64,000 nucleotides of DNA from Candidatus Omnitrophota bacterium (lineage in GTDB: Bacteria > Omnitrophota > Gorgyraeia > Velamenicoccales > Velamenicoccaceae): assembly GCA_003451585.1 (NCBI GenBank), contig DMEU01000004.1:22895-86894 (forward strand). The letters run 5' to 3'. This document shows, piece after piece, positions 45,468 through 51,950 of the stretch (positions are counted from its first letter, which is position 1; each line of letters starts with the position of its first letter). The position numbers and the translations under genes were made by a program. The notes under the pieces are model-generated. The model worked only from the letters and a program-made list of their open reading frames with translations. It ran no database searches and had not been told where the DNA came from.

Positions 45468-45513
45468 ACACGTCCATTTTTCCTGCTTGCGAAAATATAG
45501 GACGTGTTTTTTT
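45468..45513 (+). terminator. terminator-like hairpin with T tract
   Basis: ACACGTCC (45468-45475) pairs with GGACGTGT (45500-45507), followed by seven T. The 24-base loop is long for an intrinsic terminator. The arms resemble the hairpin at 46206 (CACATCC/GGATGTG), so it may also be one copy of a repeat family. Confidence 0.5.
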
Positions 45514-45517
45514 AAAT

Positions 45518-45546
45518 TTGAAAATATCGGTTGTTTGAGATATACT
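45518..45546 (+). promoter_or_regulatory. sigma-70-type promoter for the glycine-zipper lipoprotein
   Basis: TTGAAA (45518-45523) and TATACT (45541-45546) are exactly 17 bases apart, directly after a terminator-like hairpin. The leader to the ATG at 45596 is about 42 bases. Confidence 0.65.
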
Positions 45547-45595
45547 ATAGGCGGCTTACATTGTTATCGTGAAGAGGTTGGAAAAGGGGGAACAG

Positions 45596-46045
45596 ATGGG
45601 CAAAAAATTGTTTACGGTTATGATCGTTGCGACGATGGCAGCGGCAGCGGCGGGTTGCGAGACCACGGGTGAACATACCAAACGCGGGGCGATCGGCGGA
45701 GGGGCTTTGGGGGCGGTTGCCGGAGGCGTTATCGGCCATCAGATGGGCCGCGGTATCGAGGGCGCGCTTATCGGCGGTACAGTGGGGGCGCTTAGCGGCG
45801 CGGCCATAGGCAGCTCTATAGATGCCAAAAGGTCAAAGGAAGAGATCCTGGCAAGCGGCGAAAAGCTTGGTATTTCCGATGTGATAGTCTTGGCCGGGTC
45901 CGGGATGACGGATGATGCGATAATCGATAAGATCGCCCGCACCCGTTCGGTCTACAACCTCTCAGTTGAAGAGATAGACGCCTTAAAGAAACAAGGCGTT
46001 TCAAACCGCGTGATAAACTATATGATGGGCACGGTGGGTAAGTAA
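45596..46045 (+). CDS. glycine-zipper outer-membrane lipoprotein
   Basis: 149 residues from the ATG at 45596, chosen for the AAGGGGG seven bases upstream and because it opens with a lipoprotein signal ending in AAAAGC (lipidated Cys about residue 20). A glycine-zipper 2TM domain follows: GAIGGGALGAVAGGVIGHQMGRGIEGALIGGTVGALSGAAIGSSIDAK. The C-terminal half (ILASGEKLGISDVIVLAGSGMTDDAIIDKIARTRSVYNLS) is a helical domain resembling short repeat domains found at the ends of bacterial lipoproteins. Such zippers insert into membranes and are known from 17-kDa surface antigen and SlyB-like proteins. It has its own promoter. Confidence 0.82.
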   Translation: MGKKLFTVMIVATMAAAAAGCETTGEHTKRGAIGGGALGAVAGGVIGHQMGRGIEGALIGGTVGALSGAAIGSSIDAKRSKEEILASGEKLGISDVIVLAGSGMTDDAIIDKIARTRSVYNLSVEEIDALKKQGVSNRVINYMMGTVGK

Positions 46046-46056
46046 TACTAAAACAC

Positions 46057-46083
46057 CCATTTGCACCTACGAGGTGCAAATGG
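46057..46083 (+). repeat. perfect 12-bp inverted repeat after the lipoprotein gene
   Basis: CCATTTGCACCT and AGGTGCAAATGG are separated by three bases, 11 bases after the stop codon. No T tract follows, so a REP-like element is favoured over a terminator. Confidence 0.7.
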
Positions 46084-46100
46084 ATACAAATGGAGGGATC

Positions 46101-46178
46101 ATGATAGTAAGGCCGAGATATTTTTTAAGGGCGGTCGCTCATTGTAAAGAGGGCTGTCGTAATTGCTCCCGGGCATGA
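46101..46178 (+). CDS. possible 25-residue cysteine-containing small protein
   Basis: An ATG at 46101 preceded by GGAGGG at the right distance opens a 25-codon frame ending in TGA. The peptide contains HCKEGCRNC, a spacing (Cx3Cx2C) that can bind metal. It lies between two palindromic repeats in an intergenic region. No homology can be claimed; the good ribosome-binding site is the main argument. Confidence 0.25.
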   Translation: MIVRPRYFLRAVAHCKEGCRNCSRA

Positions 46179-46205
46179 GCTGAAACTGCCTGTCGCATAA
46201 AACAA

Positions 46206-46239
46206 AAGGGGCACATCCAAAAAATAGGATGTGTCCCTT
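46206..46239 (+). repeat. 13-bp hairpin upstream of the dehydratase promoter
   Basis: GGGGCACATCC and GGATGTGTCCC pair around an eight-base A-rich loop with one G-T pair. The second arm lies ten bases before the extended -10 box of the next gene. The arms resemble those at 45468. Confidence 0.7.
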
Positions 46240-46248
46240 AGTCTTGTT

Positions 46249-46257
46249 TGGTATAAT
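46249..46257 (+). promoter_or_regulatory. extended -10 promoter, leaderless start
   Basis: TGGTATAAT is an extended -10 element. It ends six bases before the ATG at 46264, so the transcript would begin at the start codon. No -35 box is evident. Confidence 0.55.
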
Positions 46258-46263
46258 AGCGCC

Positions 46264-46602
46264 ATGGAAAACAACTGTCCTATAGACCTGTCGAAGGTCA
46301 GGTGCAAGCCCTGTGAAGGCGGTACGCCTCCGTTGGAAGGCGACACCCTCAAGAAGTACCTGTTGTCTGCCTCAGATTGGCAGGCCGAAGAAGACAAAAA
46401 GATAAAAAAAGAGTTCAAGTTCAAGGATTTTGTCGGTTCCATCGATTTTGTAAATAAGGTAGCAGGGCTTGCCGAGGCCGAGGGCCACCATCCGTCCATC
46501 TTTATCAGTTACAACAAGGTCCGCATTACCTTAACGACCCATGCAATTGGTGGTTTATCCGAGAACGATTTCATAATGGCTGCCAAAATAAATAAATTAT
46601 AA
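46264..46602 (+). CDS. phhB: pterin-4a-carbinolamine dehydratase-like protein
   Basis: 112 residues. The family signature is clear: EAEGHHPSIFISYNKVRITLTTHAIGGLSENDF, with the two catalytic His, the aromatic, the third His and the final Asp all in place. These enzymes dehydrate 4a-hydroxytetrahydrobiopterin after aromatic amino acid hydroxylation and can act in molybdopterin or folate-related repair; no hydroxylase is nearby. The N-terminal 25 residues with three Cys (NNCPIDLSKVRCKPCEGG) are typical of many bacterial members. The ATG at 46264 is preferred over an upstream in-frame codon because an extended -10 box ends six bases before it and the upstream codons overlap a hairpin. Confidence 0.88.
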   Translation: MENNCPIDLSKVRCKPCEGGTPPLEGDTLKKYLLSASDWQAEEDKKIKKEFKFKDFVGSIDFVNKVAGLAEAEGHHPSIFISYNKVRITLTTHAIGGLSENDFIMAAKINKL

Positions 46603-46610
46603 TGAACCCG

Positions 46611-46631
46611 ATTTCCACCCCCGCGGTGGAA
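46611..46631 (+). repeat. 21-bp palindromic repeat, copy 1
   Basis: A 21-base sequence containing TTCCACC and GGTGGAA arms around CCCGC is repeated exactly at 54761-54781. Both copies lie just before a start codon, here 15 bases ahead of the ferritin-like gene. Confidence 0.85.
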
Positions 46632-46645
46632 TATAGGAGGAAGTC

Positions 46646-47173
46646 ATGCGAGTCAATATTGACAAGGCCGGCAATATAGTGATTTTAGATTTCAGCCCTG
46701 TGCAGGCGTATAAGATAGCCTTGCATATGGAAAAAGACGGCATCGATTTTTATTCGGACCTGGCCAAGCAGGTGCGTGACCCGGAGACACAGCATGAGAT
46801 AGAATTCCTCATTGAGCAGGAAGGGGCCCATCTAGAGACTTTTCAGGGGTTGTTAAACCGCGTCAAAGAGGCTGTGGATGACAAATTCGAGGAAGATGAC
46901 ATTGTAGACTACATCAAGGCCCGTGTTTTCAATGGCGCGCTGGAAAAGCAAGAGGCCGAGAAGATGGAGCATAGGCATACGGCCTTGGAAGAGGCGATGA
47001 ATATGGAACGCCGGTCCATCGTCTTTTACGACAACTGTCTAGCCCATTCCAGGGACGTGGACGCAAAAGCCGCGTTCAAAAAGATCTTAGAGGAAGAGAG
47101 AAAGCACCTGATAAAATTCGCGGAGTTACTGCGCATAAAATGCATAAATTCGCAAAAGGGATGTATATTGTGA
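46646..47173 (+). CDS. ferritin/rubrerythrin-like di-iron protein
   Basis: 175 residues, mostly four long helices. Glu and His ligands appear as HMEKDGIDFYSDL, FLIEQEGAHLETF, NMERRSIVFYDN and LEEERKHLIKF, the paired ExxH pattern of the erythrin/rubrerythrin group. No rubredoxin domain is present; the C-terminus carries two Cys (IKCINSQKGC). Related proteins handle peroxide or iron in anaerobes. ATG 46646 has AGGAGG upstream behind a palindromic repeat. The gene ends one base before an inverted heptamer element. Confidence 0.84.
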   Translation: MRVNIDKAGNIVILDFSPVQAYKIALHMEKDGIDFYSDLAKQVRDPETQHEIEFLIEQEGAHLETFQGLLNRVKEAVDDKFEEDDIVDYIKARVFNGALEKQEAEKMEHRHTALEEAMNMERRSIVFYDNCLAHSRDVDAKAAFKKILEEERKHLIKFAELLRIKCINSQKGCIL

Positions 47174-47174
47174 A

Positions 47175-47250
47175 TTAGGGGCTAGGGGTTAGGGGCTAGT
47201 TAAAAGTAAGATCTTGCTAGCAACTAATCACTAACAACTAACCACTAAAT
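47175..47250 (+). repeat. empty inverted heptamer element between the ferritin-like gene and glmS
   Basis: Left arm 47175-47202: four 7-base units (TTAGGGG, CTAGGGG, TTAGGGG, CTAGTTA). A 14-base centre follows. Right arm 47217-47250: units CTAGCAA, CTAATCA, CTAACAA, CTAACCA, CTAAATA, in strict 7-base register and inverted relative to the left arm. No ORF lies between them. The arms share the YTAG frame but have diverged in the other three positions. Confidence 0.85.
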
Positions 47251-47268
47251 ATGACATTAGGGAAGCCA

Positions 47269-49071
47269 ATGTGTGGGATAGTCGGATATATAGGTAATAA
47301 GGAAGCGCTGCCTGTTCTAGTCTCAGGCCTGCGAAGGCTTGAATACCGCGGCTATGATTCAGCCGGCATCGCCGTAGTTTCCGGCGGCCGTGTGCATGTG
47401 CGTAAGGCCCCGGGTAAGATAGATGCCCTTATACAGAGTATAAAACAAGACCCGGCGCCGCAATCATTCTTAGGCATAGCGCATACGCGCTGGGCCACAC
47501 ACGGCGCCCCCAACAAGATCAACTCCCACCCGCATCTTTCCTGCGACAAAAAGATAAGCGTCGTCCATAACGGCATAATCGAGAATTATATGAAGTTGAA
47601 AAATGCTTTGATCAAAGAAGGACATAAGTTTGTCTCTGAGACAGATACAGAGGTCTTGGTCCACCTGATCGAGAAGTATTATCGCGGGGACCTTAAAGCC
47701 GCCGTCATAGCGGCGCTGCGCCTGGTAGAGGGCAGTTTTGCTATCGGCGTGGTCTCTTCCGATGAGCCGGACAAGATAGTGGCCGCGCGGCAGGACTCGC
47801 CTTTGATAGTAGCGCAGGGCAAGGACAGTTATTTCATAGCATCCGACGTGCCGGCGATACTTGAACATTGCAGGCGTGTTATTTATTTGAAAGACAGGCA
47901 GGTAGCTGTCCTGTCGCAAGGAGGGGTAGGCATATACGACTTAAACAATCGTAAGGTCGCGCTGAAATTTGATAAGGTCACGATGGATGCACAGTGCGCA
48001 CAAAAAGACGGGTTCGCGCACTTCATGTTAAAAGAGATCCATGAGCAGCCTCGTGTCTTAAAGAGGCTTATTGCCGCCGGCTTAAAAGAGATAACAGCAT
48101 TTGAGTTCCCTAAGAAGATAAGCAATGTTGTGGTCGTGGCCTGCGGCACGGCTTATCATGCGGGGCTTGTCGGCAAATATATAATAGAATTGCTTGCGCG
48201 CCTGCCTGTCTGGGTAGATCTATCGTCGGAGTTCAGGTACCGCGACCCTATAATCACGAAAGATACCCTTGTCATAGCTGTCAGCCAGTCGGGTGAGACG
48301 GCGGATACCTTAGCGGCGGCGCGTGAGGCAAAAAAAAGGGGCGCTAAGGTCATATCTATCTGTAACGTCGTAGGTTCGAGCCTTACACGGGAATCAAATA
48401 AGGTCTTCTATACATTGGCAGGCCCTGAGATAGGAGTGGCATCTACGAAGGCTTATACCGCCCAGTTGGCTGTTTTTTATATGCTTGGCCTGCGTCTGGC
48501 TTTTTCACGCAAGATGATATCGGCAAAGGCCTATGCAGGGTATTTGAAAACGCTCGGCCGCATACCGTCTATGCAGGAAGAGATATTGAGGTCTAAAGAG
48601 GCTATAGCCGCGGTCGCAAAAAGGCACCATAACTTCGGGAGCTTTCTTTTTTTGGGCCGTAACATTAATTTTCCGTCGGCCTTAGAGGGCGCGCTTAAAT
48701 TAAAAGAGATATCCTATATTCCGGCGGAAGGATATGCGGCAGGCGAGATGAAACACGGCCCTATAGCGCTTATCGATGAATACCGCGCTGTCGTCTGCAT
48801 AGCCGTCGATTCCGAGATATACAGCAAGATGGTCTCCAATATCCAGGAGATAAAAGCGCGCTCAGGCAGGTTGATAGCCATAGCCTCAGACGGCAATACA
48901 TCCATTAAGGCCTATGTGCCGGAGGTCATACGCGTACCGAAATGCGATGAATTTTTTTCACCGCTTCTTGTGGCCCTGCCCCTGCAGATGCTCGCCTATT
49001 ATATAGCCGTACAGCGCGGATGTAACGTCGATCAGCCCCGGAATCTAGCCAAATCCGTAACAGTAGAATAA
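47269..49071 (+). CDS. glmS: glutamine-fructose-6-phosphate aminotransferase (isomerising)
   Basis: 600 residues. Makes glucosamine-6-phosphate from fructose-6-phosphate and glutamine, the entry to peptidoglycan and amino-sugar synthesis. The ATG at 47269 is chosen over 47251 because it puts Cys at residue 2 (MCGIVGYIG); removal of Met exposes the catalytic N-terminal Cys of class II amidotransferases. AGGGA precedes it. GAT domain: RRLEYRGYDSAGIA, HTRWATHG and HNGIIENY. Isomerase domain: two SIS units with VACGTAYHAG, SQSGETADT and the C-terminal PRNLAKSVTVE typical of GlmS. No glmS ribozyme-like leader is seen; an empty heptamer element occupies the upstream gap. Confidence 0.97.
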   Translation: MCGIVGYIGNKEALPVLVSGLRRLEYRGYDSAGIAVVSGGRVHVRKAPGKIDALIQSIKQDPAPQSFLGIAHTRWATHGAPNKINSHPHLSCDKKISVVHNGIIENYMKLKNALIKEGHKFVSETDTEVLVHLIEKYYRGDLKAAVIAALRLVEGSFAIGVVSSDEPDKIVAARQDSPLIVAQGKDSYFIASDVPAILEHCRRVIYLKDRQVAVLSQGGVGIYDLNNRKVALKFDKVTMDAQCAQKDGFAHFMLKEIHEQPRVLKRLIAAGLKEITAFEFPKKISNVVVVACGTAYHAGLVGKYIIELLARLPVWVDLSSEFRYRDPIITKDTLVIAVSQSGETADTLAAAREAKKRGAKVISICNVVGSSLTRESNKVFYTLAGPEIGVASTKAYTAQLAVFYMLGLRLAFSRKMISAKAYAGYLKTLGRIPSMQEEILRSKEAIAAVAKRHHNFGSFLFLGRNINFPSALEGALKLKEISYIPAEGYAAGEMKHGPIALIDEYRAVVCIAVDSEIYSKMVSNIQEIKARSGRLIAIASDGNTSIKAYVPEVIRVPKCDEFFSPLLVALPLQMLAYYIAVQRGCNVDQPRNLAKSVTVE

Positions 49072-49103
49072 GTGTGTAAGTTTATAAGTGTAAAGTGTGT
49101 AAG
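49072..49103 (+). repeat. left arm: GTGTGTAA/GTGTAAA array before S23 gene 3
   Basis: Directly after the glmS stop lie four units: GTGTGTAA, GTTTATAA, GTGTAAA and GTGTGTAA. The reverse complement of 49489-49519 has units of the same classes (GTTTATAA, GTGTGTAA, GTGTAAA, GTTTGTAA). Confidence 0.88.
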
Positions 49104-49112
49104 AAAGATAAG

Positions 49113-49478
49113 ATGGAAAAAGAATATGAGTTTGATTTTGAACGCCTGAAAGTTTATCGAAGAGCGTTGGATTTTGCCGACAAAATATTTGGTGTTACAA
49201 AAAATTTTCATCAGACAGTTCAGTATTCTCTCGGAGACCACTTAAGAAAAACAGCTATATCTATTTGTAATAATATTGCTGAAGGAAGTGGGAAACAGAG
49301 TAAGAATGCTAAGATACAATTTTATGGGTATGCCATAGATTCAGCAAGGGAGTGTATCCCAATGATTAGTATAAGCGCTAAGCAAGCCTATCTCGATAAC
49401 AATGACCGAAATTATCTTCGTAAAGAATGCGAAGAAATATGTAATATGTTGGGTGGTTTGATTAGAGCCACTAAGTAA
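49113..49478 (+). CDS. S23/IVP-type four-helix-bundle protein, copy 3
   Basis: 121 residues from the ATG at 49113; an in-frame GTG at 49095 lies inside the repeat array and is less likely. The signature is intact: FDFERLKVYRRALDFADKIF, YSLGDHLRKTAISICNNIAEGSGKQ and FYGYAIDSARECIPM. It is a different subtype from copy 2: the helix-1 motif is RLKVY instead of DLEVW. The AT-rich composition contrasts with glmS and rsmI on either side. It occupies the whole gap between two unrelated housekeeping genes together with its inverted arms. Confidence 0.93.
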   Translation: MEKEYEFDFERLKVYRRALDFADKIFGVTKNFHQTVQYSLGDHLRKTAISICNNIAEGSGKQSKNAKIQFYGYAIDSARECIPMISISAKQAYLDNNDRNYLRKECEEICNMLGGLIRATK

Positions 49479-49488
49479 GCCTCTCCAC

Positions 49489-49519
49489 TTACAAACTTTA
49501 CACTTACACACTTATAAAC
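49489..49519 (+). repeat. right arm: inverted array abutting rsmI
   Basis: Units TTACAAAC, TTTACAC, TTACACAC and TTATAAAC, the complements of the left-arm classes. The arm ends three bases before the rsmI ATG, leaving no visible Shine-Dalgarno sequence. Confidence 0.88.
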
Positions 49520-49522
49520 TAT

Positions 49523-50176
49523 ATGCTTTATGTCGTATCCACCCCTATAGGCAATTTAGGCGATATTACATATCGCGCCGTCGAGGTGTTGAAGTCGGTT
49601 GACCTTATCGCATGCGAAGATACGCGAAAGACCAGGATACTGGCCGGTCACTACGGCATCCGGACCCACCTGACGAGTTATTACGAATATAATAAGGCCG
49701 CAAAAGGCGATTATATCTTAAGGATCTTAAAGGAAGGCAAGCGCGTCGCCCTGGTATCTGACGCGGGCACACCCGGGATAAGCGATCCGGGTTTTTCTCT
49801 TATAAGATCCGTGCTCGATTCCGGCATTGGAGTGGTGTCCATACCCGGCCCCACAGCGCTCATAAGCGCGCTTTCCATAAGCGGCCTTGCGACGAATAAA
49901 TTTTTCTTCGAGGGGTTTTTGCCTGTAAAGGGCGGGCCCCGCAAAAAGAGGCTTACCTGGCTAAAGGGCCTTGGGACCACCATAGTGGTCTATGAGTCGC
50001 CGCACAGGCTTTTAAAGACATTGGAAGATATGGCTGAAATACTCGGGGATAAGAAGATAGTAGTAGCCCGGGAGATAACAAAGAAGTTCGAAGAGGCTAT
50101 ACAGGCAGGCCCGCAAGAGCTCATAAAGAGGTTCAAAGCCTCAAAACCGCGCGGCGAGTTCGTCCTGATGTTCTAA
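49523..50176 (+). CDS. rsmI: 16S rRNA (cytidine-1402-2'-O)-methyltransferase
   Basis: 217 residues of the tetrapyrrole methylase superfamily. Typical RsmI motifs: LYVVSTPIGNLGDITYRAVE, ACEDTRKTRILAGHYGI, ALVSDAGTPGISDPGFSLI and PGPTALISALSISGL. It methylates the ribose of C1402 in the decoding site of 16S rRNA. At 217 residues it lacks the C-terminal extension of the roughly 285-residue E. coli protein but ends naturally with GEFVLMF. The ATG follows the inverted repeat arm without a ribosome-binding site. An S23 gene next to an rRNA modification gene is probably coincidence. Confidence 0.93.
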   Translation: MLYVVSTPIGNLGDITYRAVEVLKSVDLIACEDTRKTRILAGHYGIRTHLTSYYEYNKAAKGDYILRILKEGKRVALVSDAGTPGISDPGFSLIRSVLDSGIGVVSIPGPTALISALSISGLATNKFFFEGFLPVKGGPRKKRLTWLKGLGTTIVVYESPHRLLKTLEDMAEILGDKKIVVAREITKKFEEAIQAGPQELIKRFKASKPRGEFVLMF

Positions 50177-50188
50177 TCGCTGATCACC

Positions 50189-51781
50189 ATGGATAAGATC
50201 AATAGCAGTCACCCTGATTTGCCAGCCTCCGAGGATGGTAAAGGGCAAATAAGAGAAGCGGCTGTGTTGTTCATCCTGCTTGCCATACCGTTATTGCCTG
50301 CGCTGGTTACCGTATGTAGGCTGAGTTATCTTGCCTATAATAATTCTTCCGACACTTTCCTGTACCTGGATATCGCCAGGAATTTCCTGAAAGGTAGAGG
50401 GCTTGTCCTGTCATTTAATATCTATCAGTTTTGGACTGGTATATTCTATCCTGCCATACCGTTCGTCCATGTGGGTTTTTCGCTCTTCCTCAGCCTCTTG
50501 TATCTTTTTTTCCCGTCCATAGAGCAACTGGTGCTCTTTAACTTTGTCTTCGCGTTCTTAAATTCTTTTCTGGTGTATCGCATAGTAAAGAGGCTTTATG
50601 GAGACAAGGTGTCCGGCGCCTGGATAGCTTGTATTGTAGCGGCCACCGTATCCATGCAGATAACGCTTTTGCGGCTCCTGACCGAACAGTTGAGCCTGTT
50701 TATCACCTTATCGGCCGTTTATTTTTTTGTTTCAAAGAAGGACTTTTCCAAAAAGGGCCTCTTCTGGCTGGGCCTGCTTTTAGCTTCCGGGTTTTTTATA
50801 CGGTCATCCGCTATCATATACCCTGCCGTGTTTTTTCTTGCGTTCCTTCTGGCCAAAGACGGCGGATATAAAAAATGGCGCATGGCCGCTTTGATAGTTT
50901 TTTGCCCCTTATTCGTCGTAGGGATCTATGAATTGGCCGTGTACGCCTTTTTCGGGGTATTTTCCCCGCAGTACCCGGCGGCTTTTAAAAATTATTATCT
51001 GGCGACTTTTACGCACGGCGGAAGTTTTTTCCCTGAGTCGCCAGTTATCCGGCCGTTCGAGGCAGGCGGCCCGATGCTTTACTACTGGGCCAATTTTCTA
51101 GATATGGCCAACGTCCTATTTTGCGAGCTGCGTATCTTTATTTTTTTCGCCCTTTTCAGGATAGTAAAAATATTCAGGAGCAGGCGAAAAGATGAACTGC
51201 TCCTTGCCGGCCTGGCTCTAGTGCCGGCATTTGCCACTATCTTTAACTATCCTTATATGAGAGTAGCCGATTTCCAGTGGACGCGTTTTCTTATCGTGCC
51301 GCTTGTTTCCATGATGATCCTAGGCGTTCTTGAGTGGAGATATCTTACGGAAAGGTTTCTTCCTAAGACAAAGAGGCTTGTCTTCCATAGTCTCCTTGTC
51401 ATAGTCTTTTTGTCGAATTTCTATCAATCTTCCCGTGTCCTTGAGGTCTACTGGAAGAAGGAAGAAGCCGGGGAGAAGGTGGCGGCCCTGCGCAGTATTC
51501 TTGAATGGACAAAAGCCAATACAGGGCAGGAGGATCTGATAGCAGTGTCTTTGTATGTGGTGGGGCGTGCTGATCTGGAACGGCCGACCGTGATATTGCC
51601 TCTGTATAACACATTGAATTCAAATAATTTAAGAGATTTCCTGGCGATATACCGGCCTCGTGCCGTCATTTTTGAAAATACCATGCCACCCGCCCTTCGC
51701 CATGACCTGGCTGCTTTGGGGTATGGGCCGGCTCATGGGCGGCCGGATAGCGAGCTTTTTACTATTTACATCCCTGTTTGA
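50189..51781 (+). CDS. GT-C-type polytopic membrane protein (PMT/GT39-like)
   Basis: 530 residues with about eleven membrane helices. The first extracytoplasmic loop holds SYLAYNNSSDTFLYLDIARNFLKGRGL, a YxDIA-type acidic motif of polyprenyl-sugar-dependent GT-C enzymes, and the C-terminus is a small extracytoplasmic domain (WTKANTGQEDLIAVSLYVVGR). It probably transfers a sugar from a lipid carrier outside the membrane. It starts 12 bases after rsmI. A promoter for the pyr operon lies ten bases after its stop. Confidence 0.7.
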   Translation: MDKINSSHPDLPASEDGKGQIREAAVLFILLAIPLLPALVTVCRLSYLAYNNSSDTFLYLDIARNFLKGRGLVLSFNIYQFWTGIFYPAIPFVHVGFSLFLSLLYLFFPSIEQLVLFNFVFAFLNSFLVYRIVKRLYGDKVSGAWIACIVAATVSMQITLLRLLTEQLSLFITLSAVYFFVSKKDFSKKGLFWLGLLLASGFFIRSSAIIYPAVFFLAFLLAKDGGYKKWRMAALIVFCPLFVVGIYELAVYAFFGVFSPQYPAAFKNYYLATFTHGGSFFPESPVIRPFEAGGPMLYYWANFLDMANVLFCELRIFIFFALFRIVKIFRSRRKDELLLAGLALVPAFATIFNYPYMRVADFQWTRFLIVPLVSMMILGVLEWRYLTERFLPKTKRLVFHSLLVIVFLSNFYQSSRVLEVYWKKEEAGEKVAALRSILEWTKANTGQEDLIAVSLYVVGRADLERPTVILPLYNTLNSNNLRDFLAIYRPRAVIFENTMPPALRHDLAALGYGPAHGRPDSELFTIYIPV

Positions 51782-51790
51782 AAAATCGCC

Positions 51791-51819
51791 TTGACAAAGC
51801 TGTTTATGGGTGTTAATCT
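51791..51819 (+). promoter_or_regulatory. promoter of the pyrimidine operon
   Basis: A perfect TTGACA at 51791-51796. The -10 is weaker: TAATCT at 17 bases spacing (51814-51819) or GTTAAT at 15 bases. The resulting leader of roughly 120 bases contains a PyrR-type hairpin and a terminator. Confidence 0.6.
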
Positions 51820-51829
51820 TTTACAGTTA

Positions 51830-51860
51830 CCTTTAAGCCGGTTCAGAGAAACCGGTAAGG
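51830..51860 (+). promoter_or_regulatory. PyrR-binding-loop-like hairpin (anti-antiterminator)
   Basis: Upper stem CCGGTT/AACCGG (51838-51843 with 51850-51855) closes a hexaloop CAGAGA; a lower stem CCTT/AAGG (51830-51833 with 51857-51860) is separated by a bulge on the 5' side. This is the shape and loop sequence of Bacillus PyrR-binding RNA (consensus containing CAGAGA). The lower-stem AAGG is also the ribosome-binding site of the leader ORF at 51871, so PyrR could act on both transcription and translation. Confidence 0.75.
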
Positions 51861-51870
51861 AAAGCAACCC

Positions 51871-51948
51871 ATGAAGACGTTCATAGTAGGCATTACACAC
51901 AGGACTTGCGCTAAGAGCGCCGGTCCTTTTTTATTACCCAGGAGCTGA
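51871..51948 (+). CDS. 25-residue leader ORF in the pyr attenuator
   Basis: ATG at 51871, preceded by AAGGAA, opens 25 codons that run through the terminator stem and stop two bases before the pyrR ATG. The peptide has no obvious pyrimidine-linked codon run. Its translation would keep ribosomes on the terminator, so it may couple attenuation to translation. It could be fortuitous. Confidence 0.4.
   Translation: MKTFIVGITHRTCAKSAGPFLLPRS
51901..51932 (+). terminator. intrinsic terminator (attenuator) before pyrR
   Basis: AGGACTTGCGCT pairs with AGCGCCGGTCCT (11 of 12 pairs including one G-T) around an AAG loop, followed by six T and ATTA. It sits between the PyrR-type hairpin and the pyrR start. 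The competing antiterminator pairing is not obvious by eye. Confidence 0.85.
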
Positions 51949-51950
51949 TC

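Noticed and set aside
45468..45513. Treating the 45468 hairpin as a certain intrinsic terminator
   Set aside because: The T tract fits, but the 24-base loop is large and the arms resemble a nearby repeat, so it is listed only as terminator-like.
47155..47269. glmS ribozyme or riboswitch upstream of glmS
   Set aside because: The upstream gap is fully taken by the heptamer element and the end of the ferritin-like gene; no ribozyme core is seen.
1044..49478. Diversity-generating retroelement, because S23 proteins resemble Avd
   Set aside because: No reverse transcriptase gene, template repeat or variable repeat was found in the window.
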